Positions 52,720 through 62,076 are shown, counted from the stretch's first letter. The stretch is DNA of 64,000 bases from Allobosea sp. LC85 (GCF_000735605.1 NZ_JPKG01000040.1:124001-188000), one strand, 5' to 3'. Notes: generated by a model not told the origin, from the letters alone. Made by a program: numbers and translations.

Positions 52720-53073
52720 ATGCAAGGCATAATCTACGAAGAGCCGACCGTCTGGCTGTTCCTGCTGGTCACCGTGATCATGGGCGGCTGGGCAGCCTGG
52801 ATGACCGGGCGGGCGGTGGCGATGACCTGGCGACCGGCCTTTCAGCTGGTGCTCTATATCCTGGTGCTGGGTCTCTTCGTCCGCTTCATCCATTTCGCCC
52901 TGTTCCAGGCCACCCTCCTGACGCTGCACTACTACATCATCGACACGATCGTGCTGATGGCCTTCGGCTTCGCCGGCTGGCGCTACAACCGCGCGCGGCA
53001 GATGACGACGCAATATCGCTGGCTCTACGAGCGCACCGGCCCCTTCAGCTGGAAGCCTCGGGAAGGCGGCTAA
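52720..53073 (+). CDS. DUF6867-family membrane protein of the liv operon
   Basis: A 117-residue protein with three hydrophobic helices (VWLFLLVTVIMGGWAAWMTG; AFQLVLYILVLGLFVRFIHF; a third ending VLMAFGFAGWRYNRA) and a basic tail ending TGPFSWKPREGG. It matches the small DUF6867 family that in Hyphomicrobiales lies between livF and the binding-protein gene. Its function is unknown; an accessory part of the permease is the simplest guess. AGGAG lies upstream of ATG 52720. Confidence 0.8.
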   Translation: MQGIIYEEPTVWLFLLVTVIMGGWAAWMTGRAVAMTWRPAFQLVLYILVLGLFVRFIHFALFQATLLTLHYYIIDTIVLMAFGFAGWRYNRARQMTTQYRWLYERTGPFSWKPREGG

Positions 53074-53223
53074 CCCCCTCCGAAAGAGCGAAAAAGTACA
53101 CCGAGCTTGCCGCGTGACAGACCGTGGAAAAAGCGCAAGACTGCATTTCACGGTGGCAACACGCGCCGAGACGGGCCGAAACTCTGGCCCGTTCATAGTG
53201 ACAATACAGGGGAGTCTCATCTC

Positions 53224-54339
53224 ATGAAGAAACTGCTGTTGGGCGGTATTGCGCTCGGCGCGGTCCTCGCCTTCTCGGGCGTGGCCAATGCTCAGATCAA
53301 GCTCGGCGTCGGCGGCCCGATCACCGGCCCGAACGCGGCCTTTGGCGCACAGCTGAAGAACGGTGTCGAGCAGGCGGTGGAGGATATCAACGCGGCAGGC
53401 GGCGTGCTCGGCCAGAAGATCACGGTCTCGCTCGGCGACGACGTCTCCGATCCGAAGCAAGGCGTCTCTGTCGCCAACAAGTTCGTCGGTGACGGCGTCA
53501 AGTGGGTGGTCGGTCACTTCAACTCCGGCGTCACGATGCCGGCGTCCGAAGTCTATGCCGAAAACGGCATCCTGATGATCAGCCCTTCGGCCACAAACCC
53601 GAAGGTCACCGAGCGCGGTCTCTGGAACACCTTCCGGACCTGCGGTCGCGACGACCAGCAGGGCAGTGTCGCAGCGGCCTATCTTCTGAAGAACTTCAAG
53701 GACAAGAAGATCGCCATCGTCCACGACAAGACGACCTATGGCCAGGGTCTGGCGGACGAGACCAAGAAGGGCCTCACTGCAGGCGGCGTCAAGGAAGTGC
53801 TCTATGAAGGCGTAAACGCCGGGGAGAAGGACTTCTCGGCGCTCGTCTCCAAGATCAAGGCAGCCGGTGCCGACTACCTGTACTGGGGCGGCCTGCACAC
53901 CGAAGGCGGCCTGATCGTGCGCCAGATGCGCGACCAGGGGCTGAAGACCGTGCTGGTCTCCGGCGACGGCATCACCACCGACGAGTTCGCCACGATCGGC
54001 GGCCCCGGCGTCGAAGGCACGTTGATGACCTTCCCGCCGGACCCGCAGAAGCGTCCCGAGGCGGCTACCGTCCTCAAGAAGTTCGAGGCTCGCAAGTTCA
54101 AGCCGGAAGCCTATACGCTGTACAGCTACGCCGCCGTGCAGATCATGGCCGAAGGCGCCAAGCGCGCGAACTCGACCGACCCGAAGAAGATCGCCGCCGC
54201 GCTCCATGGCGGGCAGGCCGTGAAGACCGTGATCGGCGACATCTCCTTCGACAAGAAGGGCGACATCACCCGTCCGGACTACACCGTCTACACCTGGAAG
54301 AAGGGCGCCGACGGCAAGGTGACCTACGTCGAGAATTGA
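53224..54339 (+). CDS. livJ: Branched-chain amino acid ABC substrate-binding protein
   Basis: A 371-residue periplasmic binding protein. A signal peptide is visible (MKKLLLGGIALGAVLAFSGV, cleavage likely after ANA). The mature part starts QIKLGVGGPITGPNAAFGAQ and includes NKFVGDGVKWVVGHFNSGVT, SPSATNPKVTERG and a DKKIAIVHDKTTYGQGLAD stretch, the LivJ/LivK pattern. It binds Leu/Ile/Val or a related ligand. It closes the liv operon, and the terminator at 54372 follows 32 bp after the stop. Confidence 0.94.
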   Translation: MKKLLLGGIALGAVLAFSGVANAQIKLGVGGPITGPNAAFGAQLKNGVEQAVEDINAAGGVLGQKITVSLGDDVSDPKQGVSVANKFVGDGVKWVVGHFNSGVTMPASEVYAENGILMISPSATNPKVTERGLWNTFRTCGRDDQQGSVAAAYLLKNFKDKKIAIVHDKTTYGQGLADETKKGLTAGGVKEVLYEGVNAGEKDFSALVSKIKAAGADYLYWGGLHTEGGLIVRQMRDQGLKTVLVSGDGITTDEFATIGGPGVEGTLMTFPPDPQKRPEAATVLKKFEARKFKPEAYTLYSYAAVQIMAEGAKRANSTDPKKIAAALHGGQAVKTVIGDISFDKKGDITRPDYTVYTWKKGADGKVTYVEN

Positions 54340-54371
54340 TCTCGGCTGCTGATCGATCCTGATCCGACCAG

Positions 54372-54400
54372 CCCGTCCCGGAGCGATCCGGGGCGGGTTT
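54372..54400 (+). terminator. Intrinsic terminator of the liv operon
   Basis: CCCGTCCCGGA, loop GCGA, TCCGGGGCGGG pair over 11 bp with one G-T wobble, followed by TTTCGTTTT. It lies between the convergent livJ and hydrolase genes. Confidence 0.85.
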
Positions 54401-54418
54401 CGTTTTCGCGGCGCGGTC

Positions 54419-54970
54419 CTACAGCCCCTTGAGGAAGGTTGCGAAGCGCAGCAGACCGTCCGGCCAGGGGCCGTGCCCTGACTCGGAATTGAGATGGCCG
54501 CCATCGCCAGCATCGACGAACTCGGCTCCCCAGGCCTCGGCCAACGCCTTTGCCTCATCCTGCGTGCAGTAGGGATCGGTCGTGCTTGAGATGAGGATGG
54601 CGGGGAATGGCAGCTTCTCGCGCCGATGCTCGATGAAATCCGGCGCCATGCCGGGGATCGCCTGCTTCGCGCGCTCCGAGGCCGGCGCAACCAGGAAAGC
54701 CCCCGCGACTTCGCCGGGCTTCAGATGCTCCGCCGCATGCGCCACCGCGCTCACACCGGCCGAATGGGCGACCAGTACCACCGGCCGCTTGGCTTCGCGG
54801 ACCGCAGCGACGATCCGGTTTGCCCAGGCGTCCCGGGCCGGCTTGTACCAATCGTCCTGCTCGATACGCCGGGCGGTGGTGAGCTTGGCCTCCCAGCGGC
54901 TCTGCCAATGGTCCGCTCCGGAGCCGGACCAGCCGGGAATGATGAGGATATCGGCGTCGGACGAGCGCAT
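54419..54970 (-). CDS. RBBP9/YdeN-family alpha/beta hydrolase
   Basis: A 183-residue small serine hydrolase. Motifs: ILIIPGWSGSGADHWQSRWE at the N-terminus, nucleophile elbow VAHSAGVSA (Ser about residue 72), Asp in SSTTDPYCT and His in GDGGHLNSESGHGPWPDG. This is the RBBP9/YdeN family, of unknown natural substrate. ATG 54970 is chosen; TTG 54979 is possible. It follows a metallophosphoesterase remnant, which ends at 54976. Confidence 0.9.
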   Translation of the reverse strand: MRSSDADILIIPGWSGSGADHWQSRWEAKLTTARRIEQDDWYKPARDAWANRIVAAVREAKRPVVLVAHSAGVSAVAHAAEHLKPGEVAGAFLVAPASERAKQAIPGMAPDFIEHRREKLPFPAILISSTTDPYCTQDEAKALAEAWGAEFVDAGDGGHLNSESGHGPWPDGLLRFATFLKGL

Positions 54971-54975
54971 GGCAA

Positions 54976-55237
54976 TCAATCGAGCTTCAGGGCGAGGCCG
55001 CGCGACAGGGCATGAGCCCAGTCGCGTCGCCCCCGGGACAGGGCTAGGTCAGCCGCAGCGGACCAGTCGTAACGTAGGGCATGAAACGAAAAGCGCCAGC
55101 CCGCGCGGTTGCAGCGGACCGGACAGGCAATCGCCGAGATTGACGACGATATCCGGCCGGGTTCGCTCCAGATCCTCGACGAGCGCCTCGAGCGCACCGA
55201 GATTGCCGTGGATATCGGCGAGGGCGGCAATGCGCAT
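54976..55237 (-). pseudogene. Metallophosphoesterase gene with internal deletion
   Basis: The start is intact: MRIAALADIHGNLGALEALV with the D-x-H motif, then DIVVNLGDCLSGPL with the GD motif. After residue about 48 the frame turns to unrelated sequence and ends early at 55049. In another frame the region closes with YDWSAAADLALSRGRRDWAH and ALSRGLALKLD, the usual C-terminal end of the same family. The middle, which should carry the GNH and GHTH metal motifs (about 150 residues), is missing. So a deletion plus frame change inactivated the gene. Confidence 0.75.
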
Positions 55238-55241
55238 GAGT

Positions 55242-56549
55242 TCAGGCTTCGCCGAAGACGCGCGCGAAGATCGTGTCGACATGTTTGAAGTGATAGCCCT
55301 CGTCGAACATTGCCGCGAGCTCAGCAGCCGAGAGCTTCGCCGTCACGTCCTTGTCGGCCTTGAGATTGGTGAGAAAATCCTCGCCATGCTCCCAGGTACG
55401 CATCGCGTTGCGTTGAACCAGCGAATAGCTCTCCTCGCGGCTGGCGCCGGCCTGCGTCAGGGCGAGCAGGACACGCTGCGAATTGTGCAGGCCGCCGAGC
55501 CGGTCAAGATTCTTGCGCATGTTCTGCGGATAGACCAGCAACTTGTCGACGACGCCGGTGAGCCGGGCGAGCGCGAAATCGAGCGTCACCGTGGCATCGG
55601 GGCCGATCATGCGCTCGACCGAGGAATGCGAGATGTCCCGCTCGTGCCAGAGCGCGACGTTCTCGAGCGCCGGCGTCACCATGCCGCGAACGAGCCGCGA
55701 AAGGCCGGTCAGGTTCTCGGTCAGCACCGGGTTGCGCTTGTGCGGCATCGCCGAAGAGCCCTTCTGGCCCGGCGAGAAGAATTCCTCCGCCTCATAGACC
55801 TCGGTGCGCTGAAGATGGCGGATCTCGGTCGCCAGGCGCTCCACGCAGGATGCAACGACGCCAAGCGTCGCAAAGTACATGGCGTGACGGTCGCGCGGGA
55901 TCACCTGTGTCGAGACCGGCTCGACGGCGAGGCCCATCTTCTCGGCAACATGGGCTTCGACCTGCGGATCGATATTGGCGAAGGTGCCGACAGCGCCGGA
56001 AATCGCGCAGGTCGCGATCTCGGAGCGGGCCGCGACCAGACGTTCCCGGCAGCGGCTGAACTCGGCATAGGCCTGCGCCAGCTTGAGGCCGAAGGTCACG
56101 GGCTCGGCGTGGATGCCGTGCGAGCGGCCGATCGTCGGCGTGAACTTGTGTTCGAACGCCCGGCGCTTGATCGCGGCCAGCAGCGCATCGACATCGGCAA
56201 TCAGAATATCGGTGGCGCGAGCGAGCTGCACCGACAGCGTGGTGTCGAGAATGTCCGACGAGGTCATGCCCTGGTGCACGAAACGCGCCTCGGGGCCAAC
56301 GATCTCGGCTAGATGCGTCAGGAAGGCGATGACGTCATGCTTGGTGACGCGCTCGATCTCGTCGATGCGGGCGACATCGAAGACCGCGTCCCTGGCCTTG
56401 GCCCAGATCGTCGCTGCAGCTTCCTTCGGCACGACACCGAGCTCGGCCAGCTTGTCGGTGGCATGCGCCTCGATCTCGAACCAGATCCGGAACCTCGTCT
56501 GCGGCTCCCAGATAGCGACCATCTCGGGACGGGAATAGCGCGGGATCAT
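55242..56549 (-). CDS. purB: Adenylosuccinate lyase
   Basis: A 435-residue enzyme of purine biosynthesis that cleaves adenylosuccinate and SAICAR. The superfamily signature is GSSAMPHKRNPVLTENLTGL (about residues 259-278), with HQGMTSSDILDTTLS and TIGRSHGIHAEPVTFG also as expected. Length is normal. ATG 56549 has a GAGAGG upstream. It precedes the metallophosphoesterase remnant by four bases, on the same strand. Confidence 0.96.
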   Translation of the reverse strand: MIPRYSRPEMVAIWEPQTRFRIWFEIEAHATDKLAELGVVPKEAAATIWAKARDAVFDVARIDEIERVTKHDVIAFLTHLAEIVGPEARFVHQGMTSSDILDTTLSVQLARATDILIADVDALLAAIKRRAFEHKFTPTIGRSHGIHAEPVTFGLKLAQAYAEFSRCRERLVAARSEIATCAISGAVGTFANIDPQVEAHVAEKMGLAVEPVSTQVIPRDRHAMYFATLGVVASCVERLATEIRHLQRTEVYEAEEFFSPGQKGSSAMPHKRNPVLTENLTGLSRLVRGMVTPALENVALWHERDISHSSVERMIGPDATVTLDFALARLTGVVDKLLVYPQNMRKNLDRLGGLHNSQRVLLALTQAGASREESYSLVQRNAMRTWEHGEDFLTNLKADKDVTAKLSAAELAAMFDEGYHFKHVDTIFARVFGEA

Positions 56550-56571
56550 GGTTGGCCTCTCAGGAAAGCGC

Positions 56572-56692
56572 GCAACGTCATCCCGGACAGGCGGCGAAGC
56601 CGCGCCGATCCGGAATCCATCGCAGGGCAAGACGCACTGCGATGGATTCCCGACCTCCGCTTCGCTGTGCCCGGAATGACGGCGCAGTTACA
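56572..56692. repeat. Large intergenic inverted repeat between rpe and purB
   Basis: CGTCATCCCGGACAGGCGGC ... opposing CTGTGCCCGGAATGACG, with an inner hairpin AATCCATCGCAG / CTGCGATGGATT. It is typical of the dispersed GTCATTCCGGG repeats of alphaproteobacteria. A shorter relative, TCATTCCCGG / CCGGGAATGA, is at 60662-60700. Confidence 0.7.
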
Positions 56693-56695
56693 AAT

Positions 56696-57379
56696 TCAAA
56701 TCCAGTCGCCGCGGGCGGCTTCGGCCGCCTTGCGGATCGTGGCGATATTGCCGGCATAGGCCGATGGCCCACCCTTGAACACTGCCGAGCCGGCGACGAA
56801 CACATTGGCGCCGGCCTTGGCGGCCAATGGTGCCGTTTCCGGCGTGGCGCCGCCGTCGATCTCGAGCGCGATCGGACGCCCGCCGATCAGGGCGCGCACA
56901 CGCGCGATCTTCTCGACCACGGAATGGATGAAGCTCTGGCCGCCAAAGCCTGGATTGACGGTCATCAGCAGGATGAGGTCGACATCGTTCAGGAGCGGCT
57001 CGATGACGCTTTCCGGCGTGCCGGGATTGAGCACGATGCCGGCCTGCTTGCCCTGCGCCTTGATGGCCTGCAGCGTACGATGCGGGTGCGGACCGGCCTC
57101 GACATGGAAGGAGATCAGGTCTGCACCTGCCTTGGCGAAGGCTTCGACATAGGGGTCGACCGGCGCGATCATCAGATGCACGTCGAAGAACTTCTTGGTG
57201 TGCGGGCGGATCGCCTTCAGCACATCGGGACCGAACGTGATGTTCGGCACGAAATGCCCGTCCATCACATCGCAATGGATCCAGTCGGCGCCTGCTGCAT
57301 CGATGGCGCGAACCTCCTCCCCGAGCTTCGAGAAATCGGCGGAGAGAATGGAAGGGGCAATGCGGATGGGGCTGGTCAT
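56696..57379 (-). CDS. rpe: Ribulose-phosphate 3-epimerase
   Basis: A 227-residue TIM-barrel enzyme of the pentose phosphate pathway. Family marks: IAPSILSADFSKLGEEVRAI, WIHCDVMDGHFVPNITFGP, VDLILLMTVNPGFGGQSF and EIDGGATPETAPLAAKAGA; the metal ligands His, Asp, His, Asp are in these segments. ATG 57379 is the family start. It reads in the same direction as purB, with the repeat at 56572 between. Confidence 0.96.
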   Translation of the reverse strand: MTSPIRIAPSILSADFSKLGEEVRAIDAAGADWIHCDVMDGHFVPNITFGPDVLKAIRPHTKKFFDVHLMIAPVDPYVEAFAKAGADLISFHVEAGPHPHRTLQAIKAQGKQAGIVLNPGTPESVIEPLLNDVDLILLMTVNPGFGGQSFIHSVVEKIARVRALIGGRPIALEIDGGATPETAPLAAKAGANVFVAGSAVFKGGPSAYAGNIATIRKAAEAARGDWI

Positions 57380-57433
57380 GCGCGAAGCGTTTAGCGCCCG
57401 CAAGCCAGCGCTGCAATCGAAACCGGGGGCCCT

Positions 57434-58111
57434 TCAGCGGCGTTTGACGGGGCAGGACAGCCGTCGGTCCGCTTCTTCGACCTCCTCGACCGCCGCCGCG
57501 AAGGCCGGCCGGCTGCCCAGCCGGCTGAACCAGGCCGAGAGATCGGGATAGCGCGCAAGCGCCGGGCCGCCGAGACGCACGGCCCAGAACACGCTCATGA
57601 ACATGCCGATATCGGCCACCGAGAGCGCCTCGCCGAAATAATCGCGGCCGGCGAGCCTCTCGTTGAGCCCGCAATAGTGCCGCTCGAGATCGGCCTCGCC
57701 GATCAGCGCGTCCGTCTCCTGCGCTACACGCTTGTTGCGGTCCGTCGTCGGCGGCTCGTTGCGGTGCATCAGCGGCCGCAGCGCGGCGAACAGGATCTCG
57801 TCGGCGAAAAGCTCGTCCAATCGTGCGCGCGCTCTGGCGGCTGGATTGCGGGGAAGCAGCGGTGGCAGGGGATAGGCCTCGTCGAGATATTCGAGAATGA
57901 CGGTGGAATCGTAGAGGACGAGCCCCTCGTCATTCATCACGGGCACCTGCCGCTTCGGATTCAGCGCCAGCACTTCGGGGTGCCGCGGATCGTAGCCCGT
58001 CACCTGGTTGAACGGCACCATGATACGCTCGAAGGCGAGGCCCTTTTCCCGTAGTGCGATCTCGACCTTGCGGGAGAACAGGCTCAGAGGCCCGGAATAG
58101 AGAGTGATCAT
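57434..58111 (-). CDS. Glutathione S-transferase family protein
   Basis: A 225-residue protein with the thioredoxin-like N-domain (ITLYSGPLSLFSRKVEIALREKG; Ser in the active-site position, NPKRQVPVMND, YDSTVILEYLDEAYP) and an all-helical C-domain from about residue 85. It resembles the GST types with glyoxalase-like or stringent-starvation-like folds but no specific class is evident. It lies 54 bp upstream of rpe on the same strand. Confidence 0.9.
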   Translation of the reverse strand: MITLYSGPLSLFSRKVEIALREKGLAFERIMVPFNQVTGYDPRHPEVLALNPKRQVPVMNDEGLVLYDSTVILEYLDEAYPLPPLLPRNPAARARARLDELFADEILFAALRPLMHRNEPPTTDRNKRVAQETDALIGEADLERHYCGLNERLAGRDYFGEALSVADIGMFMSVFWAVRLGGPALARYPDLSAWFSRLGSRPAFAAAVEEVEEADRRLSCPVKRR

Positions 58112-58156
58112 GGCATCGCTCCTGGATTGCTGGAGCGATCGTCTCAGGCCGGATCG

Positions 58157-59137
58157 TCAACCCGCGTCAGCAGGCGTTTCAGCGCGTTTGATTGTCCCGG
58201 CGATGCCACGCAGCAGCCAGGGCAGCAGATAGATCGGAAACTGCGCCAGCGCAAAATACAGAAAAGTCGTCTGCGGCACGCCGGCCCCGAGCGCCGCAAC
58301 CAGCAGCCCCATGTTTCGCTGACCGGTGCCATAGCCGATCATGAACCGTTCCGAGCGCTTGAACATCCGCAAGGCGAACATCGAGAGCAGAAGACCGGCG
58401 GCCGAGACCGAAAAGGCGATCACCAGGAACAGCATGACCTGTCCGGGATTGGCAACGGCTGTCCGCGTCACGCCATCCATCGCCGCAATGGCGAAGATGA
58501 AATACATCAGCACGCCAAAGCCATCGAGATTGGCCTTCATCGCGCGGATCCGGGCAGCGCCGAGCCAGTGCCGCAGGATCGCGGCAACCACCATGCCACC
58601 GCCGACGAACAGCACGAGGCGGAGCGTCAGGGCCCAGCGGTCGAGCGGCACTGCAGCGCCGGCCAGCAACTCCACCACCACCGGAGCCACCAGCGGACTG
58701 ACCACCGTGGTCACCACCACGCCGGCGATGATCAGCGAAGGCTCGAAGCCGTAGAGAATCGCGACCGCCGGTGAAGACATGATCGGCGGGGCCGCGCCCA
58801 TGATGGCAAGCCCGAGGATCAGGCCGGGATCAAGTGCCGCGCGACCGATGAGCAGGAACGCGCCACCGATCAACACCGCCGGGCCGAGAATGAGCCACAG
58901 GCAGGTGACGATCAGCTTGCCGGGACGGCGGATCAACCCGGCGATGATGCTGAAATCGGCGCGCAGGAAGACGACCGTGGTGAAACAGAAGATCGTTATC
59001 GGCAGAAGCGGTCGCGCCGCCGCCGAGAACTGCGGCAGGGCCAGCCCCAGAAAGATCGAGAGCGCGAAACCCTGCGTGCCATAGCGGCCGAGAAGGGCAA
59101 GGCCTGCAGCGAGGAAGGCGGCGAAACGCGAGAGCAT
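58157..59137 (-). CDS. BASS-type (bile acid:Na+ symporter / ArsB-like fold) membrane transporter
   Basis: A 326-residue membrane protein with about ten helices. The pattern GLALPQFSAAARPLLPITIF, LGLAIMGAAPPIMSSPAVAIL and GTGQRNMGLLVAALG fits bile acid:sodium symporter-like proteins, where the AP/SP and QN-x-G motifs line the Na+ and substrate sites. The substrate is unknown. ATG 59137 is preferred; GTG 59182 adds 15 residues. It lies next to the GST gene on the same strand, spacing 45 bp. Confidence 0.8.
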   Translation of the reverse strand: MLSRFAAFLAAGLALLGRYGTQGFALSIFLGLALPQFSAAARPLLPITIFCFTTVVFLRADFSIIAGLIRRPGKLIVTCLWLILGPAVLIGGAFLLIGRAALDPGLILGLAIMGAAPPIMSSPAVAILYGFEPSLIIAGVVVTTVVSPLVAPVVVELLAGAAVPLDRWALTLRLVLFVGGGMVVAAILRHWLGAARIRAMKANLDGFGVLMYFIFAIAAMDGVTRTAVANPGQVMLFLVIAFSVSAAGLLLSMFALRMFKRSERFMIGYGTGQRNMGLLVAALGAGVPQTTFLYFALAQFPIYLLPWLLRGIAGTIKRAETPADAG

Positions 59138-59401
59138 GAAGGCCTGAATCGGTGCGACAACTGCGCCACACTGGCTGATCACGACGCTGGCGTCACCCGC
59201 CGTTCGGGAAGGTCAGTCCTGCGTGGCGCAGAATCTTGCGCGAAAATGAGCAGTTTGAGGGCGCAGCAGGCGATCAGCGCTCAGTTGGCGCAAAACTTGC
59301 GAAACATTCGTCGTTTGACCGCAAAAATGCGCCATGCCGCTGACATCGCGGCGCAGCGCGGTATTTTGAGCCCGGCAAACAGGGCCGACAGGAGCGAAAA
59401 A

Positions 59402-60649
59402 ATGCGGACCGATACGATTGTTCTCGGCGCGGGGATCGTCGGCATCTCGGTGGCGCTGCACCTGCAGAAGGCCGGCCGTTCCGTGCTGCTGGTCGACCGG
59501 CGCGGACCGGGCGAGGAAACCAGCTATGGCAATGCCGGCCTGATTCAGCGCGAAGGCGTCTATCCCTACGGCTTCCCGCATGATTTCGGCGCCTTGTTCC
59601 GCTACGCGCTGAACAACACCATCGATGCGTCCTACCATTGGAACGCGATCCCCAAGCTCGCGCCCTTCCTGCTGTCCTACTGGCTGCATTCGCGCCCCTC
59701 CAAGCACGAGGCGATCGCCCATCAATACGCCACCCTGATCGAGCATTGCGTCACCGAGCATGACGCGCTCGCGGCCGAGGCCGGGGCGACGCATCTGCTG
59801 CGCCGCAAGGGCTGGATGAAGGTGTTCCGCTCTGCGGCCGAGCAGGATGCAAGACTGGCCGAGGCGGCCAAGTGGAACAAGGAGTTCGGGCTGAACTACC
59901 GCCCGCTCGATGTCGCGACGCTGCGAGCCGAGGAGCCCCATCTCGACCAGAGCCTGATCGGCGGCCTGCACTGGACCGATCCGGTCACGGTGATCGACCC
60001 GCTTGGCCTGTCGAAGGCGTATGTCGCTCTGTTTGAAAAGCTCGGCGGGAAGCTCGCTCAGGGCGATGCCGGCACGCTCGCACAGGACGGCCAGGGCTGG
60101 AGCATCACGCTCGCCGACGGCACCCGCGCCAGCGCGCATGACGCCGTGATCGCACTCGGCCCCTGGGCCGATGTCCTGACCAACCGGCTCGGCTACCACC
60201 TGCCGCTCGCAGTGAAGCGCGGTTACCACATGCACTACAAGCCGCTCGGCAATGCAGTGCTGAACCACCCTGTCCTCGACACCGAGCGCGGCTATTTCCT
60301 GGCTCCGATGGTGAAGGGCATTCGGTTGACCACGGGCGCCGAGTTCGCGCTGCGTGACTCGCCGAAGACGCCGGTTCAGCTCGCCCGCGCAGAACCGATC
60401 GCCAAGACACTGTTCCCGCTCGGCGAGCGGGTCGATGCCGAACCCTGGCTCGGCAACCGCCCCTGCACACCGGACATGATGCCGATCATCGGCCCGGCGC
60501 CGAAGCACCGCAATCTCTGGTTTTCGTTTGGCCATGCCCATCACGGGCTCACGCTGGCCGCAGTAACCGGGCGCATGGTCGCCGAGATGGTGACCGGCGA
60601 GAAGGTCTTCGTCGATCCTGCCCCGTTTGCGCCTTCCCGCTTCACCTGA
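59402..60649 (+). CDS. DadA-type D-amino acid dehydrogenase
   Basis: A 415-residue FAD enzyme. FAD motif GAGIVG (residues 8-13), SYGNAGLIQREGVYPYGFPH, RRKGWMKVFRSAAEQ, KRGYHMHYKP and GNRPCTPDMMPIIGPAPKH with FGHAHHGLTLA, the DAO/DadA pattern. Product: an alpha-keto acid, with electrons to the quinone pool. AGGAG lies upstream of ATG 59402, and the frame is open upstream without coding character. An M19 dipeptidase follows in the same direction, so release and oxidation of D-amino acids from dipeptides is a plausible joint task. Confidence 0.9.
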   Translation: MRTDTIVLGAGIVGISVALHLQKAGRSVLLVDRRGPGEETSYGNAGLIQREGVYPYGFPHDFGALFRYALNNTIDASYHWNAIPKLAPFLLSYWLHSRPSKHEAIAHQYATLIEHCVTEHDALAAEAGATHLLRRKGWMKVFRSAAEQDARLAEAAKWNKEFGLNYRPLDVATLRAEEPHLDQSLIGGLHWTDPVTVIDPLGLSKAYVALFEKLGGKLAQGDAGTLAQDGQGWSITLADGTRASAHDAVIALGPWADVLTNRLGYHLPLAVKRGYHMHYKPLGNAVLNHPVLDTERGYFLAPMVKGIRLTTGAEFALRDSPKTPVQLARAEPIAKTLFPLGERVDAEPWLGNRPCTPDMMPIIGPAPKHRNLWFSFGHAHHGLTLAAVTGRMVAEMVTGEKVFVDPAPFAPSRFT

Positions 60650-60839
60650 GACGGTGATGCCGTCATTCCCGGGGTGCGCTTGCCGCCGCCGGGAATGATG
60701 TCTCCCCAAGAGACCTGGCCAGGCCCGGGCCTGACGCCGCACGCATCAGACAGCGAGCCGGCATGCGTCATCGCCCCTCGCCTCGCCTGCAAAGCCCTGC
60801 CACGATCCCTGCCGTTTCGAATCCCCTCCAAGGTGCGCC

Positions 60840-61982
60840 ATGGCCCTCGCCAAAACCCCAGTCCAGGACAATGCCTATGCCGCGGCGCTCGCTCTGCTCG
60901 ACCGCGCCCCGCTGATCGACGGCCATAACGATCTTCCCTATGTCATCCGGCTCGATGGCAAGGCGAAGGGCGATGTCGCGGCCTATGATCTGACCAAGGT
61001 CCACCCCGAGACCGACACCGACATTCCGCGCATGCAGGCGGGCAAGCTCGCGGGCCAGTTCTTCGCGGCCTATGTGCCGCCGAACCACCCGAAGCCCGCT
61101 GGTTTCGCGCTCGCCCAGATCGCGCTGATGCAGAATGTGCTGGCGAGGCATCCAAAGGTCTTCCGCCCGGGCCTCTCCGCCACCGATGTCGCGGCTGCGA
61201 AGGCCGAAGACAGGATCGCCCTGTTCATGACGATCGAGAACGGGTCGGCGATCGACAACGAGCTCGATGCGCTCGATGCCTATTCGGCCCTCGGCGTGCG
61301 CCTCATGACACTTTGCCATAATGGCACGCATGACTGGTGCGATTCAGCGACCGATGCCCCGCGCCATAACGGTCTGTCCGCCTTCGGCAAGGACGTGGTC
61401 CGGCGCATGAACAGGCTCGGCATGATCGTCGACCTCGCTCATGTCTCGCCGAAGGTGATGCATGATGCGCTCGACGTCAGCAGCGCGCCGCTCGTCTGGT
61501 CGCACTCGAACGCGTTCACGCTCTGCGACCACCCCCGCAACGTGCCCGACGATGTGCTCGATCGCGTCGCCGGTAACAACGGCATCGTCATGGCGACCTT
61601 CGTGCCTGACTTCATCAGCCAGGCCTCGCGCGACTGGCACCGTCCGGCCAAGGACCAATACGGCAAGACACCGGACGGCATGGACTACAAGAAGGCCGAG
61701 GCCGAGATCGTCGCCAAATCCGGCCCACGCCCGACAGCAACGCTGGCGCAGTATTGCGACCATCTCGACTATCTCGCCAAGCGCATCGGCTACGACCATA
61801 TCGGCATCGGTTCGGACTTCTTCGGTGGCCTCGCACCGGAGGGGCTGGAAGACAACTCGACCTTCCCGGCCCTGATCGCCGAATTGATTCGCCGTGGCTG
61901 GTCGGAAGAAAACCTGGAGAAGCTCGCGGGCGGCAACATGCTGCGCGTGATGCGTGCTGTGGAGGCGGCGGCGGAGCGCTGA
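60840..61982 (+). CDS. Membrane dipeptidase (renal dipeptidase) family M19
   Basis: A 380-residue zinc dipeptidase. The metal ligands appear as LIDGHNDLPYVIR (H-x-D), TIENGS (Glu), and SHSNAFTLCDHPRN (two His); the later Asp is in HIGIGSDFFGG. M19 enzymes cleave dipeptides including those with a D-residue at the second position. No signal peptide is visible, so it is probably cytoplasmic despite the family name. It lies 190 bp after the DadA-type gene. Confidence 0.92.
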   Translation: MALAKTPVQDNAYAAALALLDRAPLIDGHNDLPYVIRLDGKAKGDVAAYDLTKVHPETDTDIPRMQAGKLAGQFFAAYVPPNHPKPAGFALAQIALMQNVLARHPKVFRPGLSATDVAAAKAEDRIALFMTIENGSAIDNELDALDAYSALGVRLMTLCHNGTHDWCDSATDAPRHNGLSAFGKDVVRRMNRLGMIVDLAHVSPKVMHDALDVSSAPLVWSHSNAFTLCDHPRNVPDDVLDRVAGNNGIVMATFVPDFISQASRDWHRPAKDQYGKTPDGMDYKKAEAEIVAKSGPRPTATLAQYCDHLDYLAKRIGYDHIGIGSDFFGGLAPEGLEDNSTFPALIAELIRRGWSEENLEKLAGGNMLRVMRAVEAAAER

Positions 61983-62076
61983 GACGCTCCCAAGCCACTC
62001 CAGGCTCCCGGCGGGGCTCAAAACAACCGAAATCCGGCTCCGGCCATGCAGGTCAGGCCGCAGGAATACTTGTGCG

